A DNA stretch of 64,000 nt from Boesenbergia rotunda (GCA_024364735.1 JAGFNQ010002304.1:44376-108375); one strand, 5' to 3'. Shown: positions 22,893 through 34,265, counted from the first letter of the stretch. The notes: generated by a model not told the origin, from the letters alone. Translations and numbers: made by a program.

Positions 22893-23584
22893 AGTTCCGA
22901 AAAGAGTCGACGGCGATGGTCAGACATTGGAGTTATGCTCCTTAGAAGTTGTTGCGGCGGGGAGGAACTTAGAGTCCTGTAAAGTTAACACGAGCATTAG
23001 GGACGCGCCGGCAGAGGTCCGGCGGAGTCCACTCCGACGCTCAAGTCAGTGTCCGTCCGAGAAGTAAAGGTAGCGAGAAGTAAAGAATGTGTCTAGAGTT
23101 GAGAGAGCGTAACCCCTTACCAGAGGGGTTGAACTACCTTTTATACTGACAACGACAGGCTAGACGTGCCCCTTCGATCGGTGCAACGTCTCCGATACTT
23201 AAGCCACGCCCCCTTCTTTCAGCGGTAACTAGATATCCTTTGAAACAGTCTACGCCGTTATCACATTTTCGCCCGTTGAGTCGTGCTGACCTTTTCTAAC
23301 GGGGATACTTATCTGTACCGAGAGGGGGGGTCAATACCTGAGGTCGGTTACTGCGGAGACTCCACCTCCCGAGGTAAGCTCGGGGCATTAGGCGCTATAC
23401 CTCCCGAGGTGCTCTCGGAGCTTAACCTTCGGGGGTGCTCCCGGGAGTGGTCTTCGGACTATCATTCCTGGGCGCGTTTCCTGAGAGGGACCCTGGGGCC
23501 CAGGAAGGGAGGTCGCTTTGGTCATGTCGCCCCCCGCGGCTTTCTTCATCCCTCGTGACGGGCACGGACTATTCAACCCTATCA
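22893..23584 (-). repeat. 3' LTR of Tat-2 (about 690 bp)
   Basis: Starts near AGTTCCGAAAAG, homologous to the TGTTCCAGAAG start of Tat-1 and Tat-3, and ends CAACCCTATCA. The promoter reads TATAAAAGG on the minus strand near 23131-23140. The first two bases are altered where it meets the TA tract. Confidence 0.8.
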
Positions 23585-23602
23585 CAAGTCCCTCCCTTCA
23601 AG
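23585..23602 (-). promoter_or_regulatory. Polypurine tract, Tat-2
   Basis: The minus strand reads CTTGAAGGGAGGGACTTG immediately inside the 3' LTR. Tat-3 has the matching tract at 40753-40770. It marks the left LTR as the 3' LTR and so fixes the element on the minus strand. Confidence 0.75.
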
Positions 23603-24019
23603 TCTGATCGAAGGAAGTGTGACTGACTGATCGGACTAGTGCAGAGATGAAGAAGCCACGGGCCTTCGCCCTCCTTACTAACCCTGTATTTATAGGGGGC
23701 CTTTGGATTGTAACTTTTATCCCGAGTTCTGAGAAATCCCCCTTAATGGTCTTATCCTTTTTTCAAAAAGGCTACCTCGACTCTGGAGGGACTATGATGA
23801 CGTCTGTCTCCTCGTCATAAAGGCGTATGATTCTTTTATGAGGGTGATGGGGTGCCCTAGCGAATACCTTATTGTCATGTGACCCAACGGCCATCTCCAC
23901 GAGCTTTTATGGACGTGCGCCGTTTTGGCCAGCTCGCGATAAGCGACTGCCTGTGTACGGCGATTTCTTGCTTTCCACGTGTCTCCTCCCTCTTGCGTCC
24001 AGGCAGGCGGCTGCCTGAG

Positions 24020-24028
24020 TATAAGAGG
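24020..24028 (+). promoter_or_regulatory. TATA box of the Tat-2 antisense gene
   Basis: TATAAGAGG on the plus strand about 129 bases before the ATG at 24149. Tat-3 has TATAAAA at 41170-41177 in the same relative position. This suggests the plus-strand gene has its own internal promoter. Confidence 0.55.
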
Positions 24029-24148
24029 GGAAGGTGCAGATTTTATGCCTACTTCCGACTCGGCATCTGGGCGCACTTTGTCTTCCTCTCTCGTAAAGCC
24101 TCTTCTGTGTGTGAGTAGTTTGTCTCCTTCTTGTCTTCTTTAGAGATC

Positions 24149-26599
24149 ATGGAAAGCTATCGCGCAGAATGGTATGAGTCTACCTCCTCGAGAGTGAGAC
24201 TGGAAGCCTTGCAGGCGGCCACCGAGGACTACGGCATTCCGGCCGAGATGGCAATGGTCATCCCCAAAGTGGGTCAGACACCCGTGGAGCCCCCTGTAGG
24301 CATGTTGACCTTCTTCTTAGGGTAGAGAGTTAGGGCTCCGCTTCCCTATCTCCCTTTTTTTCACGAACATAGCCTCCTATTTTGATATCCCCCTTCACCA
24401 GATGACTCCTAATGCCTTCGCCCAGATAGGAGGGGTGTATATCGTCTTCAAGCTTTTTGATCTTCCTCTGACCCCTCATCTTTTTCATTCTTTCTTCATC
24501 CTGATAGGATCTAGAGGGGTCTTTAGTTTCGCATCCCGACCTGGTCATAGGTTTTTAGGGAGGTTCCCTTCCTCGCATAAAGGGTGGAAGGAGAAATTTT
24601 TCTTCATTAAGTTGTCATCCTTACCCTTCAGTCCCCTGTGTTGGATAGAGAATTGACGACTCCTCCTATTCTAGGGGACTTTCTCCACAGTCCGGATGTA
24701 CTAGCGTGCTAAGGAGGTGCTCGCTGGTATGGAGTTTAGTGGTCCGGGGTTGGTGCAGAGCGAAGAGCTTATGTATCGGGCAGGACTCAGTCCTAAAGTG
24801 ATGCGAATCAGCCCTTCCCTGGGTACGTTCATCTTTTTCCTTTAATATCTCTTGATTCTGATTGATATTCTCTCTGTCCGATTTTTGCAGAGGAAGTCAT
24901 GTTCGCCAAGGTGATGGGCAGACTCATCAAATGGGAGGAGGCCAACAAGGAGGCATTGAATCCTCCTCCAGCCGCTCCGGACGCTCCACCTGCTCCGCCG
25001 AATCCCCTAAGGGGCCTATTGTCCCGTCTCGCGGGGTTGCTTCACCCAAGAGGGTCGAGGCTACTGTCATATCCTCGACGGTTGTGAGCCGAGGGCCTTC
25101 CGATCAACAGTTTGGCCCTGAGACGAATCTTTCCTCTAGGGGTGAATCTTTGCCGAGGGCTGCCCGTCCAGCGGGAATTAGTGAGGGGGCATCCCCTCCT
25201 ATTGCTTCTTCAGTAATCCGGTCTGCTGGGCGGCTGAAAAGGTGGCTCCCCAAGGGCTTGGGTCCTTCATGGAAAAAGCTGCGTTCTGCATGTTCCTCTC
25301 CTCTTCCCTCAATGCCCGAGGAAGCGGCTCTGCCTTCTGAGGCAGTATCCCCTGCTCCCTCGGTCCCTGCTCCGGAGGTGGTCATCCCAGTGCCTCCGGC
25401 CTACTCCATTGACCCGTCTACATCTTCCAAGGGTAAGGAGGTGTTACATACCCAATACCGGATGCGACTGGACCATCTAAAGAAGAAGTTGGATGTGGCA
25501 TTGGAAGCCTCCATGCAATCCTTCCCCTCGGTGCAGTTCAAGGAGGTTCTGGCCGAGGGGGTCATGTCCGAGGGAACCTCTAGCTCCAAGGAAGACGATT
25601 CAGGTCCCTCCAGTCTGCCACCTGAAGCCCCCACCATTGAGCGACTTCCTCCCCGTCCGGGTTCGCCACGACCCGAGGGGCGAGGGAGTACCTCTAGAGG
25701 AGCGGCTGTACGAGTTTCGGCGGGCCCACTAACTACTCTTCGAGAGACCCTCCTGAAGGTAAAAATTACTGTTGCATTGGATATTCTCTTGGTCGTTACC
25801 TAACCTCTTGGCGCAATGGTAGGCTGCTGAGGATTGCATGAAAGCCAGTCAAGATCTGTATTCTTGGCCACGGGTTGAAGCCTTGCTCCACCGAGCATTG
25901 AGGGCGGATGCTACAGCTGACCATGAGCATCGGGCAGGATTGATGCAGGCGGGGGTCAGCAGGGCTCTCCGGGCGAAGGTCGATCACTTGATGGACCTCT
26001 TGCAAGACAAGGAGCAGGCTCTTCAAAATTCCCGGCACAGAGAACGTCTAGCATCCGAGAGGGCTGTGAGTGTCACCAAGGACCTGCTCCAGGTGATGCA
26101 GGAGAGAGACCAGCTCCAGGCGAGGGAGAGGGAGTTGTTGGGCGACATCCGACTCAGGGTAGCCTCGGCTGAGAGACTAAACTCGAGCAGTCAAGATTAG
26201 GCGCAACAACTCAGTCAGAAGGAGTCTGATCTCCTGATGGCCATTGACCGCGTGACCGTCCTAGAGGATGACCTGGTCTAGGCTCGGTCGGATGAGCGTG
26301 CCACGTTGGAGAGACTCCGAGAGGCCTTGGCCGAGCAGGCGGAGATGTCTGTCGAGCTGGAATGGTTAAGAAGTTCCTACGAAGCTGCTGAGGTCGAGCT
26401 CCTTACCCTTCGAGTTGCCCAAGCTTCTAGTTCTAAGGAAACCGAACCAGGCTTCAAGGTGAAGTTTCTGGAGTCGGATGAGTTCCGTGCCATTGTAGCC
26501 GACCAGGTGATGCAGCGCCTATAGCAGGGCTTCCACGGGGCTATCGATAATTTGAAGAAGGACCAGCTCCTCCCTCCCAATGCTGACCCACGATTGTAA
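24149..26599 (+). pseudogene. Antisense gene of Tat-2, transposase_28-like, spliced, broken
   Basis: A gene on the strand opposite to gag-pol, near the 3' LTR, as known for Tat-lineage Gypsy elements. Exon 1 (24149-24822) starts MESYRAEWYESTSS and contains a segment like the Pfam putative gypsy-type transposon family (IGGVYIVFKLFDLPLTPH, FPSSHKGWKEKFFFIK). Intron 1 is 24823-24890 and intron 2 is 25759-25822; both are GT-AG and match Tat-3 in place and length. Exon 2 (24891-25758) is Pro/Ser-rich; exon 3 (25823-26599) is a long coiled coil. It is broken by TAG at about 24323, a small deletion after it, a frame change near 24995, TAG near 26199 and TAG at about 26522. Function is unknown; this copy is dead. 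Confidence 0.75.
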
Positions 26600-28029
26600 G
26601 TGCCTTCTGAGCTAGAGAGGAGTCTTTGCCCGAGGGCCCGCATTGGCGGAGTCCCCCGCTCCTCGGGGGATCGGGCCTCATTGTAGCAGTTTTGAATTAA
26701 TACAATCACCTTCACTATTCTTAGTGTATGTACTTTTGCCCAACGTGTCTCACGTCTTTGCTTTACGGGTATAATGAATGGAAAAGGTACCTGTTTGCTC
26801 CGAGGTTGATCCTGAGGGAAGATCCCTCCCGAAAAATTCTTCAAGTCAAAATTTCATGCCTGCATTTAAGTCCTGACGGGCCCCCACCGATGTTTCCTTC
26901 TGGGGTATGCGAGCGGCTCTCGAGCCATCACCTCCGCCTTATACGTAATCCTCTTGAATGGACTCATAAAGAGTCGCGAGTTTGAGGTGCGGCGTGGGCG
27001 CGTGGGTCGAAACGATGCTTCGACGTCTGTTGCTGCTTTGGTGGTCTCTTCGCATTAACTGCACGGAGAGGCAACCCTCACTATAAATAGGGGGAGAGGG
27101 GTGTGCCGTCTCCCTCATCCCTTCTTTCTGCTTGCTACTTTTTGGCTGGATGTCACCTGTCTTTCCTTCATCCTCGTTGGCGCCCAAGCTGCCCCATGTC
27201 GAGGATGCGAGATTGTTTCTTGCTGAGGGACCTCCCAGAGGTAGACACTTTTGTGGCGTTACCCTTACCGGGGAGCATGGTGGAGATGAGGTCCAGGGTC
27301 TCTCTGAAGATCCTGGAGGATGTGGGACTCTCGGCTTATCTGAGGAGTTCAGAAAAGACCTTACATGGCCCGCCAGGGGACATAGGAGGAGATGACGTAT
27401 CCGGATGGTTGCCTTCTCCTGTGCCAGCAGACGTCATCCTCTCCTGGATCCTTGTTTTCCCCATGTTTTGGGCGGAGGATGGCGTTTTGTGGGATACGTC
27501 GTCACCAAGAGGGGAGGGGTCACAACCGCTGGCTTTTCTCTTTCTCATTCTTCTTTTCGTTGAGAAATTGTAGTTGTTGTTCCCCCTCTCCTGTTAAGGC
27601 AATTCTTCGTTGCATCTTTATACGCTCCGGAGAGAAATTGCAGTCGTTGTTCCCCCTCCTCTTTTTTCTACCTTTTGAATGTTGTACTCGACCGCATTTT
27701 TACGAGGAGGGGGTCTTCGGAGTGGGTCGAGCCACCCATGTGTTACCTCAGGCGTCCTCGCTCGTCGCTGACTACTCGGATAAAGTACCCAAAAGGTGAA
27801 AAAGATTCAAGGGCCCTGTCCACAGGCTTCCATGTCCTGTATACTCAGAAGGTGGTTCCGAGCCTAGCGATTCTGCAGGGATGGAGCCGTAGTGGAGAGA
27901 GGCCCAAGGAGAAAAGTGCTTTCTCTCACCCAATTGTATCTTGAGAATTCTCTGAGATGTTGTTCTCCCTGTACTTTTCACATAAATAAAATAATATTTT
28001 TGTTACCCAGTGTATGGTACACCTAGATT
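26600..28029 (+). other. 3' region of the Tat-2 antisense gene, with a second TATA box
   Basis: A region alignable with Tat-3 44000-44604 plus 52644-52786 and 56878-57240. It includes TATAAATA at 27082-27089 (Tat-3: 44095-44102), followed by a stretch with the shared phrase GTCTCTCTGAAGATCCTGG. The 156-codon frame at 27103-27573 is only partly matched in Tat-3 and in different frames, so I do not call a protein. One copy of the 62-bp motif ending CATGTGTTACCTCAGGCGT lies at about 27715-27765. Confidence 0.5.
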
Positions 28030-28272
28030 ATATTTTTAAAGTGTTTTGCTCATGTTCCCCGGGTCGGGCATGCCCCTTTGCCATCGCTTCTGTGGCGCCC
28101 ACTTGTCCTGGGCGCTAGGGATATTATGAGGCACCCGGGTTTGCCTCCTTGATGGGGGGTCTGAAACAACCTGGCATGAACCTAAGTACCCTGGGTATTG
28201 GCTGTACCGCGAGGTATTAGGGTTTTGGATACTTGTCGGGCGCGTAGGTCCTAGACCAAGCCTAAGTACCTG
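28030..28272. repeat. Relic of the Tat 82-bp tandem repeat in Tat-2
   Basis: Carries CCAAGCCTAAGTACC, TATTAGGGTTTTGGATACTTG and GGGCGCGTAGGTCC, the core of the 82-bp unit repeated about fourteen times in Tat-3 (57333-58490). About one and a half units remain before the foreign LTR at 28273. Confidence 0.7.
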
Positions 28273-29985
28273 ATGTGACCCAATATCTAGTGTCATGAAT
28301 GAGCCTCAAATTTAGATTTTTATAAATTGAAAACCCTTAGCTCACAAAATTAAAATGAGTAGTATAGGGGCCTCAAGTCGTATTTTTTCAAGGACTAGTT
28401 GTGAATATTTTGTTCAAGCTTGAAATTTGTTGTCGTTTAATGATTTGGGTTTTCTAATAAAATGGGGGTTTTTACGATAAGGAAATGAAATAACAATTTG
28501 GAACAAAATAGACTGAACTAAGCAGAAATGAATTAGGAAATTGCAAAAAGTACACTTAACCTATTTGGAAAACAAAGCAATTAAATTCAAACTATAGAAT
28601 TGAAATTTAAGAACTAATTGCAGGGAACTAAACTTGAATGCAGGTAATTAATTGAAGAAATATGAAAGCTAGAACAAACCCATTGCTTAAGAAACTTGAC
28701 TTAAAGTGTAGAGGAACAAACTAGAGCAATGTGAAGAAAATACATGCTTAAACCTAAAATTATCCTAACTTGAACATCAAATCAGTTCCTAATCAATACA
28801 TCCCTTTGCCGTCACACAAAGGATGAGCTAGAAACCCTCTGAACTCAAAGATCAGCGAAGGAACACTCCCTGGATCAGTTTGCTGTGAACTGGCCTTCTT
28901 GATCGGTCAACCGACCGATCAGGTCCTCTTTTGATCGGTCACAGGACCGATCAGAGGCATCTCTATCCGGTCACCACGATCGGTCAGTAGCTGAAAAATT
29001 GTCCTTGATCTCTACCTTCTCAATCGGCTGGCTGGCGATCGATGCTCAAAAACCATCAAATGCTTCCGAGAAACCCTCAGCGTTGCTTCGACAGCTCCGG
29101 ACGACGGAAACCAGCCCTCAACAAGGATCGATCGGCAAGAACAGCAACTCCGGCGAAACCCTCACCTAAGCTTCCAGAAACCAATTTTGATTAGCAAACT
29201 AAATAGAAATCATACCTCAATGATCCAAATCTCGAAAAGAACTGAATCCGATGTGGTCGCGCACGCGATCTGAGAAAGAACGATGAAGAAAAACGAAGAA
29301 CAAAGAAAACTGAAGAACTCTGCTACACGCAACCTGGCTATGACGCGACGACCCCCATATCAGATCTGAGGAGTCTGTTTTATCAGTTAGAAATGAACGA
29401 CTGTGATCGTTCTTGACTCATCCAACGGTCAGATTAACTCGGATCAAGCCCAAACCTTCCAGATCTCAATCAAGGGCTTTGATCTACTTCTCCTTGGCTT
29501 GGATCAATCAGATCTACAACGGGTGGCTCAGATTGCCCTGATCTTTGAATGGACGGCTTAGACTCTCTTAAACTTGATCCAACGGCCAGATGGACTTTGA
29601 TTTGGCTCCAAGCTTCAGATCTTGGTCCATGGACTTGATTAACTCTATCTTGAGCTTGGATTGATCAGATGTTGACGAATGGCTCAGATCTAGCCGTTTC
29701 TTGATCGGACGACCCATATTAATCCGATGCTTGATCATCTTGATCCAGATCCAATTCTGACTCAAGTTTGATCCAATCTGATCTAGGTCCATGATCACTT
29801 GAAGTCTACAAAATTAAATTCAAATTTAATGGCCAATATATCTCAAATATTTAAAAATTTGAATCAAAAGCTAAAATAGAGGTAATTCATGAAACCTAAT
29901 ATAAATGCAAACTTAAGCATATAAAAGTGGATCAAAACATAGATTTGAGAGCCTAAAATGATCAACAAAATGGTAGTTATCAACT
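28273..29985 (-). repeat. 3' LTR of a Gypsy element related to LARD-E
   Basis: Read on the minus strand from 29985 it starts TGATAACTACCATTTTG and follows the LARD-E LTR for several hundred bases (TGCTTAAGTTTGCA, GTTTCATG, TGATCATGGACCTAGATCA). The left end is taken at TGTGACCC because Tat-2 sequence stops there. At 28898-28990 it contains two clear hairpins and one partial hairpin of GATCGGTC/GACCGATC type that the LARD-E LTR lacks. The frames at 29568-29798 and elsewhere are shadows. Confidence 0.7.
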
Positions 29986-30224
29986 CCCCAAACTTACTCT
30001 TGGGCATCTCGCACAACTAACTAGTGAACTACTCATGTATCCCCTTAGATTATTCTCAATCATAGTTAGAAGCAATTGAAAGGAAATTACCTAAGGTTGC
30101 CAATTCTCAAAAATCTAAACTCAATGGACTACTATATTGTCCTTAAGTCAACAACTTAGTATACTTCATCCTTCAAGACTTATTGAGATGAACAAAACTC
30201 ACAAATCCTTTCAAGGGAAGCTTT
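29986..30224 (-). mobile_element. Internal remnant of the Gypsy element at 28273
   Basis: Begins on the minus strand with the polypurine tract AAGTTTGGGGAGT directly against the LTR start, as in LARD-E (50551-50563). The 240-bp remnant is cut by SIRE-G at 30225; the rest of the element is missing. Confidence 0.6.
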
Positions 30225-30340
30225 TGTTGATGCAGTCTGACCTTGATTGTTGTTTTGGTGTTGACACCGATTTTAGTTTAGGTTGATGAGATGATTGAGA
30301 TTAAGTCCTGGTCGGGGGCTGGGCACGGAGTTGGATGGAA

Positions 30341-30720
30341 AAGTCCTAACTTGGAGGGTTAGGTGTGAAAAGTCCTAGCTTGGAGGGCTAGGTGTGAAAA
30401 GTCCTAACTTGGAGGGTTAGGTGTGAAAAGTCCTGGCTTGGAGGGTCAGGTCCTAGCCTGGAGGGCTAGGTGGATGAAATCCTGGCTTGGAGGGTCAGGT
30501 CCTAGCCTGGAGGGCTAGGTGGATGAAATCCTGGCTTGGAGGGTCAGGTCCTAACTTAGAGGGTTAGGTGTGAAAAGTCCTGGCTTGGAGGGTCAGGTCG
30601 TAGCCTGGAGGGCTAGGTAGATGAAATCCTGGCTTGGAGGGGGGTCGGGTCCTAGCCTGGAGGGCTAGGTGGATGAAATCCTGGCTTGGAGGGCCAGGTC
30701 CTAGCTTGGAGGGCTAGGTT
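30341..30720 (+). repeat. Array of CCTRRC-loop-GYYAGG hairpin units
   Basis: About fifteen units of some 19 bases, each an inverted repeat around a TTGGAGG/CTGGAGG loop, joined by short linkers such as TGTGAAAAGT or TGGATGAAAT. The arms occur as CCTAAC/GTTAGG, CCTAGC/GCTAGG, CCTGGC/GTCAGG (one wobble pair) and CCTGGC/GCCAGG, so the arms change together. SIRE-G' carries a related array (38031-38350), as does SIRE-J (62381-62590). Confidence 0.8.
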
Positions 30721-30829
30721 GAAGTCCCAGTGGTGAGACTGTGCATGGAGTCTTGGTCTGGGGACTGAGCACGAGTCAGAGAAGGGTTGGAGGCTTGTTC
30801 TCGTGACTTAGAGGAGATTTGACCTTGCC

Positions 30830-31436
30830 TGGATCGGTCCGGTGACCGATCAGGGAAGTTGGCACGGTGTTCCCTCGGGGATCGGTCTGGTGACCGATCC
30901 AGCGATGACTGATCGGTCTGGCGACCGATCAGGGAGCTCACAGTGACCTTGTTGGGCTACTGATCGACTCCTGATCGGTCTTGTGACCGATCAGGGAGCA
31001 TACAGTGAGTTTGGGAACCCTACTGCTCGGCTCCTGATCGGTCTGGTGACCGATCAGAGATACTGTTCGGATCGTTCTGGTGAACGATCAAACGTCATGG
31101 ACTTCTCACTATAACCGATCAGGTTGGAGCCTGATAGTCGGAGGGTGGCCTGATCGGTCACCAGTCCGATCAGGCCACACCCTGATCGGTATGGGGACCG
31201 ATCAGGAGGTTTGGACTGCGAAGCTGGGAAATCACCCTGCAAAGGGGTGGATCGGTCTGGTGACTGATCCACAACTTGGGAACGGTATGGTGATCGATCC
31301 CGGAGAAGTCACGATTTCTGATTACACGTTGGGGACCGATCAGGTTGGAGCCTGATCGGTCTGAACCATCCTGATCGGTCTGGTGACCGATCAGGAGTCC
31401 CTCTGATCGGTCCGGTGACCGATCAGCAGCTAACAA
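30830..31436 (+). repeat. Array of GATCGGTC/GACCGATC hairpins in SIRE-G LTR
   Basis: About twelve units in 600 bp. The usual form is GATCGGTC, loop TGGT, GACCGATC, extended by an outer T-A or G-C pair. Spacers between units vary in length and sequence, so this is not a simple tandem repeat. At about 31070 the arms are GATCGTTC and GAACGATC, a paired change. The outer pair is T-A at 30909, 30971 and 31034 but G-C at about 30879 and 31249. Confidence 0.85.
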
Positions 31437-32441
31437 CTTTAATTCAAAAGCGCTGTCAGAGCTCTGATCGTGTTCTGATTACTACTGATACGTTACCGAT
31501 ACTTGTTCAGAGTCTTCTGATATTTGATCCTCTGCTTGATTTGCTGTGCTTATGATCTGATTTAGTGTGCAAATGACAGGGATGAATTCAAACACTCAAG
31601 GAGGGTCAATCGGAGTCTTTCCTTGGAGCAGGTTTGTACGTTTTCCATCTCAGGTTGCAACGGATGCTGGCGCTGCTGACTGGGGCTTGGCTAAGGGAAG
31701 CTCATGGAGTCCAGGAGAGAGCTCAGTGGTAGGTGGGCAGTTGCAGCTGAGCAGCTGGTGAGCTGCAGTAGAGCGTCTGGTGGCTGGCGATGTGAGCTGG
31801 AGAAGCCAGATGCTTAAAAGTGCTGAGAAGTGGAGAAGAGAAAGAGTTCTCTCGGTTTTTGGCTACAACTTCTGTGATCTTGCGACAACTTTGATCCATC
31901 TCTTAAGCAAGCAATTATGAATCTAAAGCAACCTTCTGTTACTTGAGCACTTGGGAAGAAACAAGGAGCTTGGCGAGTCCATCAGCGAGAAGACACGAAG
32001 AAGGGAGTTCTTGCGTGAGATCTGTGCTGAGTGGAGCTCGGTGAGGAGTTCGCTTGTGTTCTTGCGGTTCTTAGTGCTCAGTAAGATTCCTTCTTGTGTT
32101 TCCTGTACTTAATACTTCATTCATCTTGAAACGCTATGGAGAGGTTACTTCATCGAGAAGGAGGTTGCATTCTATCTAGATTTTCCGGGGCTTGATCTGC
32201 CAATGATCAAGGGATCGCCCACCTTAAGGGCATGCCAACGAGTAGGGGCAAGTTATCCCCGATCCTTGTAAACGATCCTTGTTAGCGTTTTGGTTTGCTC
32301 CTCATTTCTGCACATTTCTGTTTGTTTTCTTTGTTTCCGCTGCCTAACCTCTGAAGTGCAGAGAAATCTCAAAAACTGCTAAGTTTTAAGTGTCTGACTA
32401 CATTCACCCCCTCCCTCTCTAGCCATCCAAGCACCAACAAG

Positions 32442-32453
32442 TGGTATCAGAGC
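32442..32453 (+). promoter_or_regulatory. Primer binding site, SIRE-G
   Basis: TGGTATCAGAGC, complementary to initiator methionine tRNA, two bases after the LTR end. Confidence 0.9.
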
Positions 32454-32491
32454 TTGGGGCTCTGTTCAAGCGGCTTAACATCCGAGAGTCA

Positions 32492-34052
32492 ATGACAATG
32501 GCTTTGAGAGAAGGATTTAGCACTACCTGACCTCCCTTCTTCGATGGATCAGATTTTTAATATTGGAGATCGATGATGGAGTACTATCTCAAGATGGACA
32601 TCAACACATGGTTCGCTGTGAAGGAGGGTTTTTCCCCTCCAAAGGATGATGAAGGAAAAGAATTGGAATCTTGGCGTTGGTCGGCTGAGCAAACCCGGAA
32701 AAGTGAAGTCGACGCGAAGGCGGTGGTGACTTTGCAATGTGGAATGAACAAAGACCAACTAATCAAGGTTGGTCCCTTTACAAGTGCAAAGGATTTGTGG
32801 AACAAACTCATCGAACTCTATGAGGGTACTCGAGATTCAAGAATAGCCAAGAGGGACTTGTTCCTCAACCAACTACAAAATCTCTCCATGAAGGAGAGTG
32901 AAACGGTAAGAGAACTCCATAGTAGATTCAAAGAAGTCCTCAACGGTCTTCATTCTATTGATGAAAAGGTCGAGAACCGCGACCTTGTAAGGTATGTGTT
33001 AAAAGCTTTTCCAAGGAATGTTTTGTGGTCATCCATGGTGGATACCTACAAAGTTTCTAAGGACTTGTCCATTGTATAATTAGATGATCTATTTTGTGAA
33101 ATGGAGCTTCATGAAATGGCTAACAAAGGTCCCAAGGAGAAGGGGATTGCCTTAGTTGCAGGGGAAAAGACCAACAAGAAGAAGAAGGAGAAGGAAGTCT
33201 CTTCATCTTCATCCTCATCCGAGTCCGAGTCCGATTCCGAGGAGGATGGCAGTGGGTCTTCTTCCTCCGAGATGACCAATTTTGTTAGAAGGATGATGAG
33301 GAAGAGTTGGCGCTTCAAGGGTAAAGGTAACCCTAGTGAAGTTAAGATTGATAAGTCTAATATTACTTGCTATGAGTGTAGCAAGAAAGGACACTTCAAG
33401 AAGGACTGCCCAAAACTCAAGAAGAAGGAGGATAAATCCAAGAAGAAGAAGAAGGCCTTGAAGGCCACATGGGATGAATCCTCCTCATGTTCATCCGAAG
33501 AGGAGAAGGATGAGAAGAGTACACGACATGTGGCACTCATGACAATTGAAGGAGAAGAGAGCAGTGATGAATCCACCGACTCCTCAAACGCGACTTCATC
33601 ATCTTCGGATGATGAAGAGGTAATCTCTCCCGAATTGGACAAGGGGCATCCTCATCTTCGGATGATGAAGAGGTTTGGTCCTTGAACAGTTGAAATTCTC
33701 TAAGGATGAGGATATTGACGATTTACATGTAGAGATGTTAGAGGATGAGAATAAATCTTTGAAGAGTGAAGTTGAGAGACTCAAGAGTATTCTTGAGAAA
33801 TTCTCAACAAGCTCAAAGACTCTAGATATGATTTTGAATGCCCAAAGGGCAGTCTACAATAGGGCCGGTATTGGTTACCGACCCAAAGAACCATCATTTG
33901 TGTCCTTAATGTCTAGGACTGATGTTAGACAATTTAAGACTCCTAGGGTTCAAAGGAAAGTGGTCAAGACCTGGGTGCCTAAGTCTTGCTTAGTAGGTGC
34001 TTTAGGTCCCAAGATTTGGATACCTAAATCTTTTATTTTTCGAATTGTGTAG
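32492..34052 (+). pseudogene. gag: Gag of SIRE-G, broken
   Basis: Starts at ATG 32492 (MTMALREGFS). The Gag domain includes TSAKDLWNKLIELYEGTRDS and AFPRNVLWSSMVDTYKVSKD. A zinc knuckle follows at about 33368-33409 (C-X2-C-X4-H-X4-C: CYECSKKGHFKKDC), then Ser/Glu-rich stretches and a coiled coil ending KIWIPKSFIF. Breaks: TGA near 32528, a stop near 32552, TAA near 33077, and a frame change near 33650 where a TCATCTTCGGATGATGAAGAGG phrase occurs twice. The arrangement parallels the intact 548-residue Gag of GAG-1. Confidence 0.85.
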
Positions 34053-34265
34053 GTTATGATTAAGGGGGAGCATCTATCAACTTGGTTCGTTGATAGTGGG
34101 TGCTCCAAACACATGACCGGTGATAGATCCCTATTCACTACCCTTCAATGAAAAAGTAGAGGTAATGTTTCCTTTGGTAACAATGGTAGTCTTAAGGTCA
34201 TAGGAATAGGAGACATTCAAATATCCGAATGTCTTAGGATTAAGAATGTCCTTCTAGTCAAGGGG
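34053..34265 (+). pseudogene. Copia protease of SIRE-G
   Basis: In frame with the last part of gag. The active site reads STWFVDSGCSKHMTGD at about 34077-34124, with the catalytic Asp of the DSG motif and the normal Copia SKHMTG signature. A TGA follows after TTLQ (about 34149). The protease would cut the polyprotein in the particle. Confidence 0.8.

Larger units (their letters stand above)
30225..32439 (+). repeat. 5' LTR of SIRE-G (2215 bp)
   Basis: Starts TGTTGATGCAG and ends GCACCAACA, followed by the primer binding site. It contains two array blocks, at 30341-30720 and 30830-31436, listed separately. The frames at 30714-31436 are translations of the second array. Confidence 0.85.

Noticed and set aside
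30830..31436. CRISPR-like array
   Set aside because: Short palindromic units with spacers look superficially like CRISPR, but the units differ from each other, spacings are irregular, no cas genes exist and the array lies inside a plant LTR.
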